DNA from: Drosophila pseudoobscura
Lineage: Eukaryota > Arthropoda > Insecta > Diptera > Drosophilidae
DNA length: 64,000 nt
NCBI RefSeq assembly: GCF_009870125.1
Contig: NC_046680.1
Coordinates: 22,277,501 to 22,341,500, forward strand
Reading direction: 5' to 3'
Numbering within the stretch: position 1 is the stretch's first letter; each line of letters starts with the position of its first letter. The notes below the pieces were generated by a model. The model saw nothing but the letters and a program-made list of their open reading frames with translations. It had not been told where the DNA came from and ran no database searches. Both the position numbers and the translations under genes were made by a program. This document shows positions 54,001 to 64,000 of this stretch, in pieces.

Positions 54001-57000
54001 CGGGCTCTGGTAGGAATCGGCGAGGCCTCGTACAGCACGATAGCACCAACGATAATATCGGACCTCTTCGTGGACCACATGCGCTCCAAGATGCTGGCGA
54101 TGTTCTACTTTGCCATTCCCGTCGGCTCCGGTATGGGGTAAGTTCTATGACCCACAGAAGCGGCAGTAACGGTAGCTGGAAAGTCTTATCAGTGGATCGT
54201 CTGGGTGTTGCGTCTTCGACTTTGTCACTCATCGAGAATCCGTTATCAGCTGCTGACAACAGCAGATCGGGTGCAAAGTTTGTCTTGGGGCTCGACTCAA
54301 GGGGATGCTCTAATCAGCGTAGCGTGAGAAAAGTCACGTGACTTCACCCGGATCACCTTCAATTAAAAGTGGAACTGGAAACTGGAATTGAAATTGATTT
54401 ACTTTTGGAACGAAGAGATGGCTTGGCCTTAATTCAATTAAAGTGGGGTCAATTGGGAGGGGGGCCTGTTGCGTTGATTGAAATTTATGCGCCGCGCCAA
54501 TTGGCAGCCAATGCAATGGCGGACCAAGAGTCAACTAATCGCAATCAACTCTAATATGCTCTCTTCTACCCTCCAGATATATTGTCGGCTCGAAGACGGC
54601 TCACCTGGCCAACAACTGGCGCTGGGCGCTGCGCGTGACCCCCATCCTGGGCGTGGCTGCAGTCCTGCTGATTATGCTGATCAAGGATCCGGAGCGCGGC
54701 CAAAGCGAGGGCTCCCACAGCATGGAGGCCACCTCCTACAAAAAGGACATCAAGGAGCTGCTCAAGAACCGCTCGTTCATGCTCTCCACGGCCGGATTCA
54801 CGTGCGTGGCCTTTGTGGCCGGAGCCCTGTCCTGGTGGGGACCCTCCTTCATCTACCTAGGCATGAAGATGCAGCCGGGCAACGAGAACATCGTTCAGGA
54901 CGAGTAAGTGTACAATCCTCCCCCTGCTTCCCTGCCCCCAATGTCCCCAAAATTTCGAAATCGAGCTCGGCGCCTTATACCTTTACCTCTGGTTCTATCA
55001 TCGAAGCATCTCGTACAAGTTCGGAATAGTGGCGATGGTGGCGGGCCTAATCGGAGTCCCGATGGGCTCCGTGCTCGCCCAGCGACTGCGCAGTCGCATG
55101 GAGAACTGTGACCCGTACATCTGTGCCGGAGGACTACTGGTATCCGCGCCCATGGTGTTTGCTGCTCTGGTGGTGTCGCGGACGAGCGGATCGCTGTGCT
55201 TCTTCTTCGTGTTTCTGGCCCAGGTGGCCCTCAACCTGTGCTGGTCCATTGTGGCCGACATTCTGCTGGTAAGCTGGCCGAAAAGCGTTTCTTAACAGAA
55301 GCAACAGCAACAAAAGCAGCCACAACAACGAAAGCCGATTACTAATGCGCCCGTCCCCAAGGCCCCAAGCTCGCAGAACAGTCTATACTATCCGCCTAAG
55401 CTTTCTTTCAAATACTAACCTGTTTTATCCCTCCAATTCCAAAATTTTCCCCCCCAATCCCAGCGTTGCATTCAATTTCGGAGTGATCACAATGTTGGCG
55501 GGCCTGTTGGGCGTGCCGCTGGGCTCGTTCTTGTCACAGTATCTGGTGAAGCGATACCAATCGGCGGATCCGGTGATCTGCGCCTTTGGCCTGCTGCTCA
55601 GCGCCCCGCTTCTGTTCGGCGCCTGCCTGATGGTGTCTTCGCACGAGCTGGGCACCTATTTGCTAATATTTTTCGGACAGTTAGCTTTAAATTTGAATTG
55701 GGCGGTTGTGGCGGACATCTTGCTGGTAAGCCGAGAGGGAGAGACACCTACCTCTCCAAAAATTTCTCCAGTCTTGCTTTTGTAATTTTGCACTCACTTT
55801 TTGTTTAAATATCAGTATCGTAACTGTAATTACAACACGTACGACACGTAATCTTAATATTAACTTTTTACTGTTATAATGAGAACACTATCACCCACCC
55901 ACACACACACACACACACGCACAGCATGCTTACACTCACACTCTAACCAATATACATTTTTGTGTTCTTCTCCTCCGCATCCTGTCTTACCGGTGGTGGT
56001 CGTTGTCCCTGTCAGAGAGAGCCTAAAAGGAGTCTTAACTCTAGGGAGTGGTACTGACTTAATAACCCCTTAAATGGTGCATATTTCAAAAACCTTACAT
56101 TTATTATGATATTCTAGTCTGGATATCTTATTCAAAGATCTCTTACCTTAAACTTATATTTCCCTTAAAGATGTGGCTTTTTTGCAACTATCTTAAAGCT
56201 GATAAATGCAATGTCCCTTTTTTCCCTTGTACCCCCCAGAGAGAGAGAGTTGACATTTCTTCTTATTACTTTTCTTCTTCTTTCTATGTAATAAACGTAA
56301 AGCTCATCTTTATTCTTTTATATTCTGCTCCTTGGCATTTTCCACCCCTCTACGCCAGCTGATGGTTGTCTGGGGGTGAAAGAGTGTGTGCCTGCCACCC
56401 CCAGACACTTGCAACTTGGAATAAATTTCATCACACTCAACCCCCCAATGGGTAATGGGATGGCAACCTTATTACAGTCCCACATGGCACACATCCCACA
56501 AGTGCAAGCCAACGCGTCATACCCGGCATACCCCCATAACCCCCATACCCCCATGAAGATAAAATGTCGAAATTTTCGTATTTATATTGTACGCTTCTGT
56601 CTGGCAGTTTTTGGGGTTATCTGCAAAGGCGAGTCACGTTTGCTGGCTGCCAACTGATAAGCGAGAGATAGTCGCACTTTAGTCACACATATAGATACGT
56701 ACTAGTAGATACTCTGTCAATCAGATATTGGTTGGTTCTTGATTACTTTGATTTTGGTACGATTCGATAAAGAACCTTTAACGAAAGCTGATAAGCAGAA
56801 TTCATGATCGATTCGACAGTAGATTTATGACTAAGTGAACTACTTACATACATATATGGTATACCTAATTCAAGAACGTATTCCATTTATGTATGATCTT
56901 ATGTTTGATACTTGACCCAATTCGACCCGAAAGGGTATTTCCATTTCAGATAATGATATAATCCATATCTTGTAAGATTAAACTTCTTATCTGTGCTCTA

Positions 57001-59403
57001 CTTCAAAACTCGAGTCATACAATTTCCACCACTTAAACTTAGCTAAGAGCCATAGGCATCTATAAGATTCCTGCTTGGGAGCTTCGTCTGTCTTGTGAAT
57101 GGTCAGGGAGAGCTGTTTAAACAGCTGATGTACGCAAGCTATGCGCCAAGATAGTGGATATTACTCGTTGTATATAAGTATATATTCGTACTGTGTCCAA
57201 AGCCACTTGAGTACTCGCAGACGTAATACTTTCAAGTGGTATGTATGTTATGTGGCCTGTTCTAAATTTGGCAGTACGTCAGACCACACTAAACATATGT
57301 ATGTGTACTATACGTACACCCCTCTCAATGCATTATACTATTTTATTTTATTTGGTTCCGAGTCTCTTTTTTACCACACACTTGATTTGAGTGTGTGCTT
57401 CTCGCTTTTTTGTTGCCTTTTTGGCATTGCAAAATGATTCCGTTCCGTGACAAAAATAAGCAATCGAAAATGATTATCTAACCCAAAACAGACCCAATGG
57501 TAGTGGTCCCACCCGAGGGTGGCGCTATTTTAATTGGTTCAGATAAGGAGCTTTGATTAGAAATCGGGTTTATCTAGGGTTTTCACTGGAATGGTAATGG
57601 AATGACCTACACCAAAGTTAGATCTTTCGAGAATGTCTGCCGAAATCTTAGTTTTGCTTTGCATAATTTCTGCTTCCGCTTTAGCACACATCTAAAAAAC
57701 ACACACGCGCAGACCTCCCAACACACACACACACACACTATTGTAATTATAACAGTAAAAACTTAATTTTGCTTGAAAGAAACTCGAAAGTTAATCAATC
57801 AAAATTGGTAGATCAACAAAACAATGCCACAATCAAACAATTCAAGGACTTTCCACCCAGTAGTCGATGTCCGTATATCCTTCAATGCCCATCGGCATTA
57901 TATAGAGAGCCGTAGCGGTAAATTCTACATGTCGAAAGTACCGCTAGCAGCGCCAGAACTGTTCCCAGGCGCACGCTCGCCCAGTGTTCCCAAATGCCGC
58001 CATTGTTGACACGAACCTGCACGCGAATTGGGGTGGGAGCCCGTTCCTTGTCCCCCGCATTCCCAAGTGGCTCCATCTGTGGCGAGCTTTTGGCAGCATC
58101 GCAGCTTGTTTGATTGTGGCTGCTTCTTGCACGCACATACACGTACTCTAGAACTAACGCACACCTACGCACCCTAATCGATTTGATTAACAATTTTTGG
58201 TTGTGGTCTTGGCTTAAAAATTATATTGCTTTGTTTTGTTTTGATGTTGTTTTTGGTAAAACCGCTGTTGGCTTAAATTAAACATTGATCAATCAAAATT
58301 AAACTAATATATGTATATATTTTCCCTCGTGATGCAGTATGTAGTGGTGCCTACGCGTCGTTCCACAGCGGAGGCCTTCCAAATACTCATCTCCCACGCC
58401 CTGGGCGATGCCGGCAGTCCCTATCTTGTGGGAGCGGTAAGTTTTAGGATCTCTTAGCTGTGGAAACCCATTCCTTATACCCATTCCTTATACCCTTTTC
58501 AGATGTCGGAGGTCATCATGAAGCATCTGCGCAAGCATCCCGACGCTTCGGGCTTGACAAATGAACTGCAAAGCATGTCCCAGGTGCTGGAGGCGCAACT
58601 CGTCAATGCCACGGAAGTGGCCACGAAAGTGGCCTCGGAGGCTATCCATTCGTTACAAACGAATCTAACAAAGTCAGCTGACAAGATGGCAGAACAAGTG
58701 GGTTTTGAAAGTTCTTTCTATACTGGACTATCTTAACTTTTGCTATTTCCGCAGTTTACGGAACTCGAGCAGTTTGAGGGACTTCAGTACGCGCTGTTCT
58801 CCACCAGCTTCGTGGAGGTGCTGGGCGGCATCTTTTTCCTGTTCACCGCCTGCTTCATACTCAAGGACAAATACAAGGCCGCGCAAAGTGTAGCTGGTAA
58901 GGATCACCCATGAGTCCGATGTTCTAGCACATGTGCTCTATCTATCTCGCGGGCAATCTTCTGTCAATTTCGGTTCTTTTGTTTGATTCTGTTGGTTTCG
59001 GCAGGCGATAAGGGACTAGCAGTGGCAGCGAAAGACGTCGAGTCTGTCAATTCGGACTGTCTCGTCCTGTACACTGACATTGCCCTGCGGGAACGCGCGT
59101 GATAGTGCAAGGCGCTCTCGAAATAAAACTATTTTGGCCTCAGATCCCATAAGGTGGGTTCCTCTAAATTCTCGTTTCGTTATACGTTCTGTTCTGCGTG
59201 CCTTTCATCGTTCAGCGTTGCGTTCTACTAATCCGACTTGACCGCAAGGCCTGCCCTAACATCCAAATTGTCCACAGTCCTCAGACATAGCTTTTCATAT
59301 GTGTTCCTTCGCTTAATGGGATATATCTAATGAATTGTCTTTCTTTCTCGATTTTACAGATGCTCAGGATCAGCACCAGCAGCGGGGCAACCAGATTGCC
59401 TAA
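48027..59403 (+). CDS. spin: spinster, lysosomal major-facilitator transporter
   Basis: The exons are 48027-48375, 53780-54137, 54577-54903, then one of 55007-55268 or 55464-55725, then 58338-58436, 58503-58697, 58755-58896, and a last exon of either 59005-59102 or 59360-59403. The isoforms are about 609 or 591 residues. It is a 12-helix major facilitator protein of late endosomes/lysosomes, orthologous to SPNS1 and needed for lysosome reformation, autophagy and synapse growth control (family knowledge). Visible MFS features: [15 protein letters not shown] in helix 1, the loop-2-type motif [11 protein letters not shown], and [19 protein letters not shown]. The N-terminus is cytosolic, with Gln/Ser-rich sequence. 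The two 262-nt alternative exons encode paralogous helix pairs. Intron 1 is 5.4 kb. The gene lies beyond a repeat array from the rest of the 52E block. Confidence 0.96.
48376..53779 (+). other. spinster intron 1
   Basis: A 5.4-kb intron, AT-rich on the left. At about 51,880-51,990 and 52,780-52,870 are GC-richer patches that could hold alternative promoters or leader exons, but I found no decisive signal. Small ORFs (for example 49,234-49,680) have no coding character. No transposon-like structure was recognised. Confidence 0.4.
55007..55725 (+). other. Mutually exclusive exon pair of spinster
   Basis: Exons 55007-55268 and 55464-55725 are both exactly 262 nt, start in phase 2 and end in phase 0. 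They encode aligned paralogous segments ([20 protein letters not shown] against [20 protein letters not shown]) and both end in VADILL before GTAAGC. Including both would shift the reading frame, so they must be alternatives. Confidence 0.88.
55726..58337 (+). other. spinster intron after the alternative exons
   Basis: A 2.6-kb intron with CA microsatellites (about 55,898-55,920 and 57,720-57,740). The stretch 57,840-58,190 is GC-richer and contains a candidate minus-strand small ORF, listed separately. Nothing else was recognised. Confidence 0.4.
57882..58076 (-). CDS. Candidate nested small ORF, single transmembrane segment
   Basis: A 64-residue ORF starting [16 protein letters not shown], with a hydrophobic segment [13 protein letters not shown] at residues 37-49, inside a spinster intron on the opposite strand. 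It overlaps a second short reading frame (57898-57842, [18 protein letters not shown]) that also looks protein-like. Base composition is GC-rich compared with the rest of the intron. I know no family for it. It could be a real nested gene whose two frames are joined by splicing I did not find, or it could be chance. Confidence 0.25.
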   Translation of the reverse strand: MEPLGNAGDKERAPTPIRVQVRVNNGGIWEHWASVRLGTVLALLAVLSTCRIYRYGSLYNADGH

Positions 59404-60600
59404 TACCAGCCTATACTGGAAGTTATGCTGCGCACTCAGAGCACTGATGGCATTTTGGGTGAACTCATACTGACTGAAAATCATCTTTAATTTAATCTCT
59501 ACACACACACGCACACCACGGATTGGTTTCATTTGGAATTTGGATAATGTGTAGACCTACGTAGGATACATGCTCAATATTCTATCAGAAGGGAAAGGAC
59601 AGATAGCCACGACATCCATACATACCTAAACAGTTCAGTTATGTAGATATATACATACATACACTCTCAATCATCCACTCCTAAACTCGCGAGTCATATA
59701 CTTTTTAATTGGTTCATTTTACCTGTAAACGATAATTTACGTAGTCGTAGATAGACCTAGTTCTGGTATTTTAGTCTAAAGAAAAATTAAAATGGAAAAA
59801 AAATACAAAATAAAACAAGCAAACACTTCATGCGATTTCGAGGATGTTCTCCATTAGGCGGCCACTGTCTCCTCTCCAATCAAGACCGAAACTGTTGTAA
59901 ATAGTTCAAGAACCCTATCCTATTAAGTGGCAGAAGCACCGAACCGCACGGATTATCTCAGGCAACGTATGGAACGCATGGAGTGTCGATTGTTGCGATA
60001 TTTATATATAATAAGCTACACATTTAGAGTATAATATATGAATACATTTGATTTGTAAATATTGATACGAATTGGGCCATTGTATAAGTGCATAGTCTCT
60101 ATAGATAATCAATCTAATCGTAATTCTGTAATTTTATTTTAACTATAACCTTAATCGTAATCTTAACTCTAGATAGATTTGTGTAACAAATTGAATGAAA
60201 TATCTGCACCCTCAACTATTACTGAATATTACAAGCTAACTATTTAAACAAATGGAAGAAATCCTTTTAGCTACAGAATTAATCTTCGGGGATCATATAT
60301 GTTTTTGATGTTAACTCTTAGTCCAATGTTAGCCACTTCAAACTGAAATAGAAAGCGACAAAAAGACTGCAAATAATCAAAATCGATATTCGTCTTAGGA
60401 ATAACCCAAAGATAGGGCAAACAAATATGTGACAAATATGATTTGACAATTGAGGACTACTGGGGCAATAAAGAATTTTCAAAAAAATAATACCCAATGT
60501 ACTTATTTCGTTTGACATTGACAACCCAGCCCCGCTGATAAGCGGACTAGTCTGCATCGGACCATATGTATATGTTACATTTAAAATATATACATATATG
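59404..60600. other. spinster 3' UTR and AT-rich spacer
   Basis: The 3' UTR of spinster probably runs to about 59,820 (AAATAAAAC) or to one of the later AATAAA-like sites. The rest is AT-rich and no gene was supported. Confidence 0.45.
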
Positions 60601-60628
60601 TATTTTATATTCATTGATAAGAAATACT

Positions 60629-60880
60629 TATATGCGAATCAGTGATCAGTTCAATGCGGAGCTGATGAAAGCAGAGCCAGGTGTCGACAGCGAATCTCCG
60701 GAAGAGTTAGCAGCGAAGGCAGCCGCCGACTATTGTCCGCCCGCCAAATGGGCTGCCATGGGCCTTCCATTTGGGAATGGTTACTTTATTCCCATGGATC
60801 CCAACAAAACTTATCCACTTCTTCACGATGGATGCTCGTCTCCGTATGTATTTGTAGTCTTTTCTATAGCACCGAATTGA
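60629..60880 (+). CDS. Unrecognised short ORF with coding-like composition
   Basis: The ORF starting MRISDQFNAELMKAEPG has Glu/Ala-rich, then Pro-rich, sequence (DYCPPAKWAAMGLPFGNGYF) and is GC-richer than its surroundings. It runs up to a possible donor (CC/GTATGT at about 60,842), after which the reading becomes non-coding. A following exon after the T-rich acceptor at about 60,904 stops almost at once. It may be the last coding exon of a small gene or a gene fragment. No family was recognised. Confidence 0.3.
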   Translation, partial: YMRISDQFNAELMKAEPGVDSESPEELAAKAAADYCPPAKWAAMGLPFGNGYFIPMDPNKTYPLLHDGCSSPYVFVVFSIAPN

Positions 60881-60979
60881 TTTTTTTTAATTTTTTTTTT
60901 TTAGTTAATTTAACCAATGGATCAGCGAAGAATATATGAAGAAATATAAACGAAGCAACTCCTGCAATATATACAAGGG

Positions 60980-61627
60980 ATGAGAGCTTTCATAAATATA
61001 GCACTACTTTTAATTGTTATAAACTGTACTGGTGACATCAGCGTACATATGTACTTGTTTGCGTCGCTTGCACTCGTAACTCTCGGCATTCCGGAATGTT
61101 TATACGATACCCAATTCAATAAAGAACTGAAATCCTTCCCATACAATTTCGTCAATTTATAGCTTATAAGAGAAGTGAGTGACACTTAAATGCGAGAATC
61201 TGGCGGCAGTGGATGATTGGATGGGAAAAGAATTCTCGAGCACAAACAATCTTGACCATCGGAAACCAAGCGACCAAAACATTCTTCTCCACTTTAAACC
61301 ATTAAAGATTCTAACTTTTGAGTATCAGGCACCAGACGGCATATGTTACAAGCCCAAGACAAGGACCATAGTAAGATGAGTAACGCCCATAAATTTCAAT
61401 TGTTATATGCAGCAAGGTTCTTTGAAGGCACCCCGCTGGCACAAATTAGAGATCGCCCAAATCTAAAAATAGAATACGTTTTCGTGTGTGAGTACGAGAG
61501 AACCTGCAAGTACGTAGTAGTTGCGAGCCACAAATCCACAAATCTTTATCCAAAAATGTATTTACTGGAGGGGACGAAAATCCTTTTGCACTACGTATCA
61601 CGACTGCACACTATTTATATCAATTAA
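60980..61627 (+). pseudogene. Possible small secreted-protein gene, broken or mis-modelled
   Basis: The ORF at 60,980-61,162 starts with a signal-like MRAFINIALLLIVINCTG. The ORFs at 61,179-61,379 and 61,343-61,627 look like successive parts of one protein (IVLTFEYQAPDGICYKPK-like, then RFFEGTPLAQIRDRPNLKI and VCEYERTCKYVVVASH). The second and third are in different frames. A strong donor (ATA/GTAAGA, 61,370) and acceptor (TTATATGCAG, 61,411) lie between them, but joining them does not restore the frame. Either the gene uses a different splice or it is decayed. No family was recognised. Confidence 0.25.
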
Positions 61628-63336
61628 TGTGCCATTCGTCTAAATGAGTAGGAACCAAACTTCTTGGGTACGAAGTTGCCGCCGTACCCATCCTCACTTC
61701 CTCGCAGAAATTGTTGCGTTATCGCACGGAAGCAGCAGCATGCAGCTTATAAGCCTATTACACGCTTCAGCATCCACCAATGAGTCGATGCTCTAATAAA
61801 AGGATATCTGCAGGAGTTGCACCCATCCGCTGTCCAGCGCACCCAACTTCTTGAGTACATGCTGTCGTATCATACATCATACAGCATCCACCCTATTTAG
61901 AACCCCCGATAGAATTAAAATTAAGTCAATTATACGCTTGGGCTTCCATTAATGCATCAATTTCGATATGGCCAATGGGAGTGCTGCTGAAACACATGCA
62001 TATGTAGGCCTGTCGCCAACAAAAGGATTAATGCATGAAATGCTTCGGCCCATCCTCGGCCCAGCGGCTGACGGGCCATCAGTTTCAGATTAGTCTTCGA
62101 GGTTTGAAGACGTGCAACGTTTGATCATCCTTTCGAGCACTTCTACGATATTCCCAGCTATTAATGAATCGAAATAATTAATAATAAAACGAGAGCACCA
62201 TTAATATTGAATACATATTCCAAGTGCAAGTGAAACACGCATTCGAATCCATTCGTGAGATGGAGGGGTAAAACGGAGCCCAGAGACATAGACATACCAA
62301 AAGGTGCAAAAAGGTTGATTTCCAAGCGGCATTTAATCTATTGTAATCTATTTATAAAGAGCTTTCAAAGAGCCGTTACACGACTTACATATGTACATAT
62401 ATACATAAATATATCCTGCGGTACGACGACTCTCTTTTTATCCATCCAGACACGAACGTGCTTGCTCTCCTTCAAAGTTTGGTTGCTCTATTGCTCTTAT
62501 AGTCTTCCAAAACTAGACGACAACGGACGCCTAACGGGCGGCCGGACGGACAGACAAACATACATATCGACTCGGCTACTGATGCTGATCAAGAATATAT
62601 ATACATACATATGTACATACATATAATATGTATGTACTTGGAATACTGTTTTTGGTACCAGGGGGGTCATTTCCACACCCCCGCATTGCTCCTTGGAATA
62701 GGCCAGATCTAACCCAAAAAATCATAAATATTATGTTAATTACATATGTATGTACATATGTATGTATGAGTGGAAAATTGTAATTACATACATAATTATA
62801 TATGTACATACATATGTATGTACATACATATACATATTCATGCGGATTTTTGTTTGTAGATTTATCACACCAAACAAGAAGCAAGGAGCAGCAAGCCCGT
62901 TTTATTATTTTCCCCATTCCTCTTTCTCTCGTAAGAACTGCGCGCACTTGAAATGCACACATCCATATGTATGTACATATGTACATATGTAGACATGGTT
63001 TTGTGTATTGCCATCGCGTTCATATTTCGCTCTCTCTCTGTCTTCCTTTTCCTCTGTCTCTGATCGCTTGCGCAGTTTTGTTTTGTTCATTCGCTCGTCG
63101 GTGGCAGAAGGGGGAAGTTGAAAACGCAGGAGCTCAGCGCCGTTAGACGACGCGATAAAGCGTGGAATAAGCAAAGCAAAACGGAAAGAAGCGCGGAAAA
63201 CGCAACCTCAACAAACAAACAACTGTACATTTCGCGAAGCGTCTAGAGGAATTTTGTGTCAGCAAGTAAGTGGACATGTGGACCTTGGTTTATTTCAAGA
63301 AGCTTATGGTCAAAAAGTCAGTTTCAGCTGCAGAAA
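61628..63336. other. Intergenic region upstream of the zinc-finger gene
   Basis: The left part (61,650-62,150) contains a weakly diverged internal repeat (AACTTCTTGGGTACGA / AACTTCTTGAGTACAT, and CAGCATCCACC twice, about 190 bp apart). ATGTACATA-type microsatellite is dense at 62,580-62,850 and 62,965-62,990. The right end holds the zinc-finger gene promoter and a leader exon ending at 63,265 (CAGCAA/GTAAGT). No other gene. Confidence 0.45.
62590..62990. repeat. ATGTACATA-type microsatellite clusters
   Basis: Dense imperfect runs of TACATA/TATGTA on both strands (for example 62,600-62,635, 62,740-62,770, 62,795-62,838 and 62,965-62,992). This is simple sequence typical of fly intergenic DNA, with no further structure. 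Confidence 0.8.
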
Positions 63337-63849
63337 ATGGACAAAGCATCATCACAGACGGAGGCGGACTTGACTGGCCTCCACTTGGGATGCCTGCTGT
63401 GCGAGAAATGTTTTGTCGGCATAGATGCGCTCCAGGAGCATCACCTGTCCCACTTTCCTTCGGTCAGCCCAAAGCCGATCCCCAAGACCCACACCTGTGA
63501 CCTGTGTGGGCGCGCGCTGCACTCGCTGCAGGAGCTAAGGAAACACTACAAGGAATACCACGAGGCCCTTGTTAGCACGGAGTCGCGTACGGGCGAGTTT
63601 TTCGAGTGCGATCGTTGCGCCAAATACTTCGTCTTAAGGGACTACCTCAACCTCCACTTGAAGCTAAAGCATTCCGAGTGGGAGATCAAGAAACCAAATG
63701 ATTCAGATCATGTCTTACAGAATCCCCAAAATCTAAATTATCCACCGTACTCCGCTTATATGAACGGGTAAGTTCAGTGATGGATCTTTCTTCGCCCACT
63801 AACACGACGTTTCGTATCTAGGACTCTGCGCACCGACTATTACGTGTAG
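63337..63849 (+). CDS. Short three-finger C2H2 zinc-finger protein
   Basis: Two coding exons, 63337-63767 and 63822-63849, give 152 residues. The start codon lies just after an acceptor (TTTCAGCTGCAG/AAAATG), with a non-coding leader exon ending at 63,265. Three C2H2 fingers are visible: C-LL-C with H-x3-H (about residues 19-40), C-DL-C with H-x4-H (about 54-75) and C-DR-C with H-x4-H (about 91-112). The linkers are not the TGEKP type of tandem DNA-binding fingers, so DNA binding is not assured. The ORF ends shortly after the fingers with TLRTDYYV, so the protein is complete and small. I do not recognise which fly gene it is. Confidence 0.8.
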
Positions 63850-64000
63850 GAACCTACTTCTCAAGATTGTTATTATGGAATATTATTTGAATTTAAAACC
63901 TCTGTTATTGCTTATAAACAGGCCATATCGGCACTGAATGCTAAATTACTTTATTGACGATAGATGCAATAGGGCGCATAAAGCGTGCCTGCATTTCTTA

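Overview
The window is nuclear DNA from a Drosophila species that is not D. melanogaster. Evidence: short GT-AG introns (50-250 nt) in clearly coding genes, long AT-rich non-coding DNA with TATG/TACATA microsatellites, and proteins that read as close orthologues of fly genes (Nop60B, Rho1, Ric, Asph, Jhe/Jhedup, spinster). I cannot name the species from the sequence alone. From memory, the left genes map to cytological 60B in D. melanogaster and the genes from Rho1 to spinster map to 52E. Both lie on the same chromosome arm, so the window appears to span a rearrangement junction.

Layout. 1-2,050 (minus strand): the first exon of a UBE3C-type HECT ubiquitin ligase and a complete cytosolic 5'-nucleotidase III. 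3,063-10,113 (minus): a five-exon gene for a 2,262-residue protein with the cysteine-rich MGA-type (DUF4801) domain. 12,600-16,425 (minus): Nop60B (dyskerin). An H/ACA snoRNA lies in intron 4, and downstream there is a series of tiny exons whose introns carry five near-identical copies of a C/D snoRNA. 16,535-19,820: a tandem array of an unclassified roughly 1-kb repeat. 19,894-20,177: a 144-bp tandem duplication. 21,018-23,083 (plus): Rho1. 26,875-27,963 (minus): Ric. 28,741-34,996 (plus): Asph, with a modular acidic stalk region and a duplicated exon. 35,430-40,268 (plus): two tandem Jhedup-like esterases. 41,446-43,592 (plus): a Jhe-like esterase. 44,517-45,272 (plus): a small secreted protein of unknown function. 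45,650-47,430: a second array of the same repeat in inverse orientation. 48,027-59,403 (plus): spinster, with mutually exclusive exons and two alternative C-termini. 60,600-61,630: poorly supported small ORFs. 63,337-63,849 (plus): a short three-finger C2H2 protein.

How the genes work together. The Nop60B locus couples both rRNA modification systems: it encodes the pseudouridine synthase and also carries an H/ACA RNA and methylation guides predicted to target a conserved 28S site. The Jhe/Jhedup cluster is a locally duplicated secreted carboxylesterase family, presumably for juvenile hormone or ester catabolism. The other genes (Rho1, Ric, Asph, spinster) are neighbours by synteny rather than by pathway.

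The strongest points for follow-up are the five-copy snoRNA cluster, the inverted repeat arrays at both ends of the Rho1-to-esterase block, the tandem exon duplication in Asph, the mosaic identity of the two Jhedup copies, and a possible second H/ACA RNA in Nop60B intron 3. All exon boundaries were read by eye from splice signals and reading frame. No alignment or database search was run.
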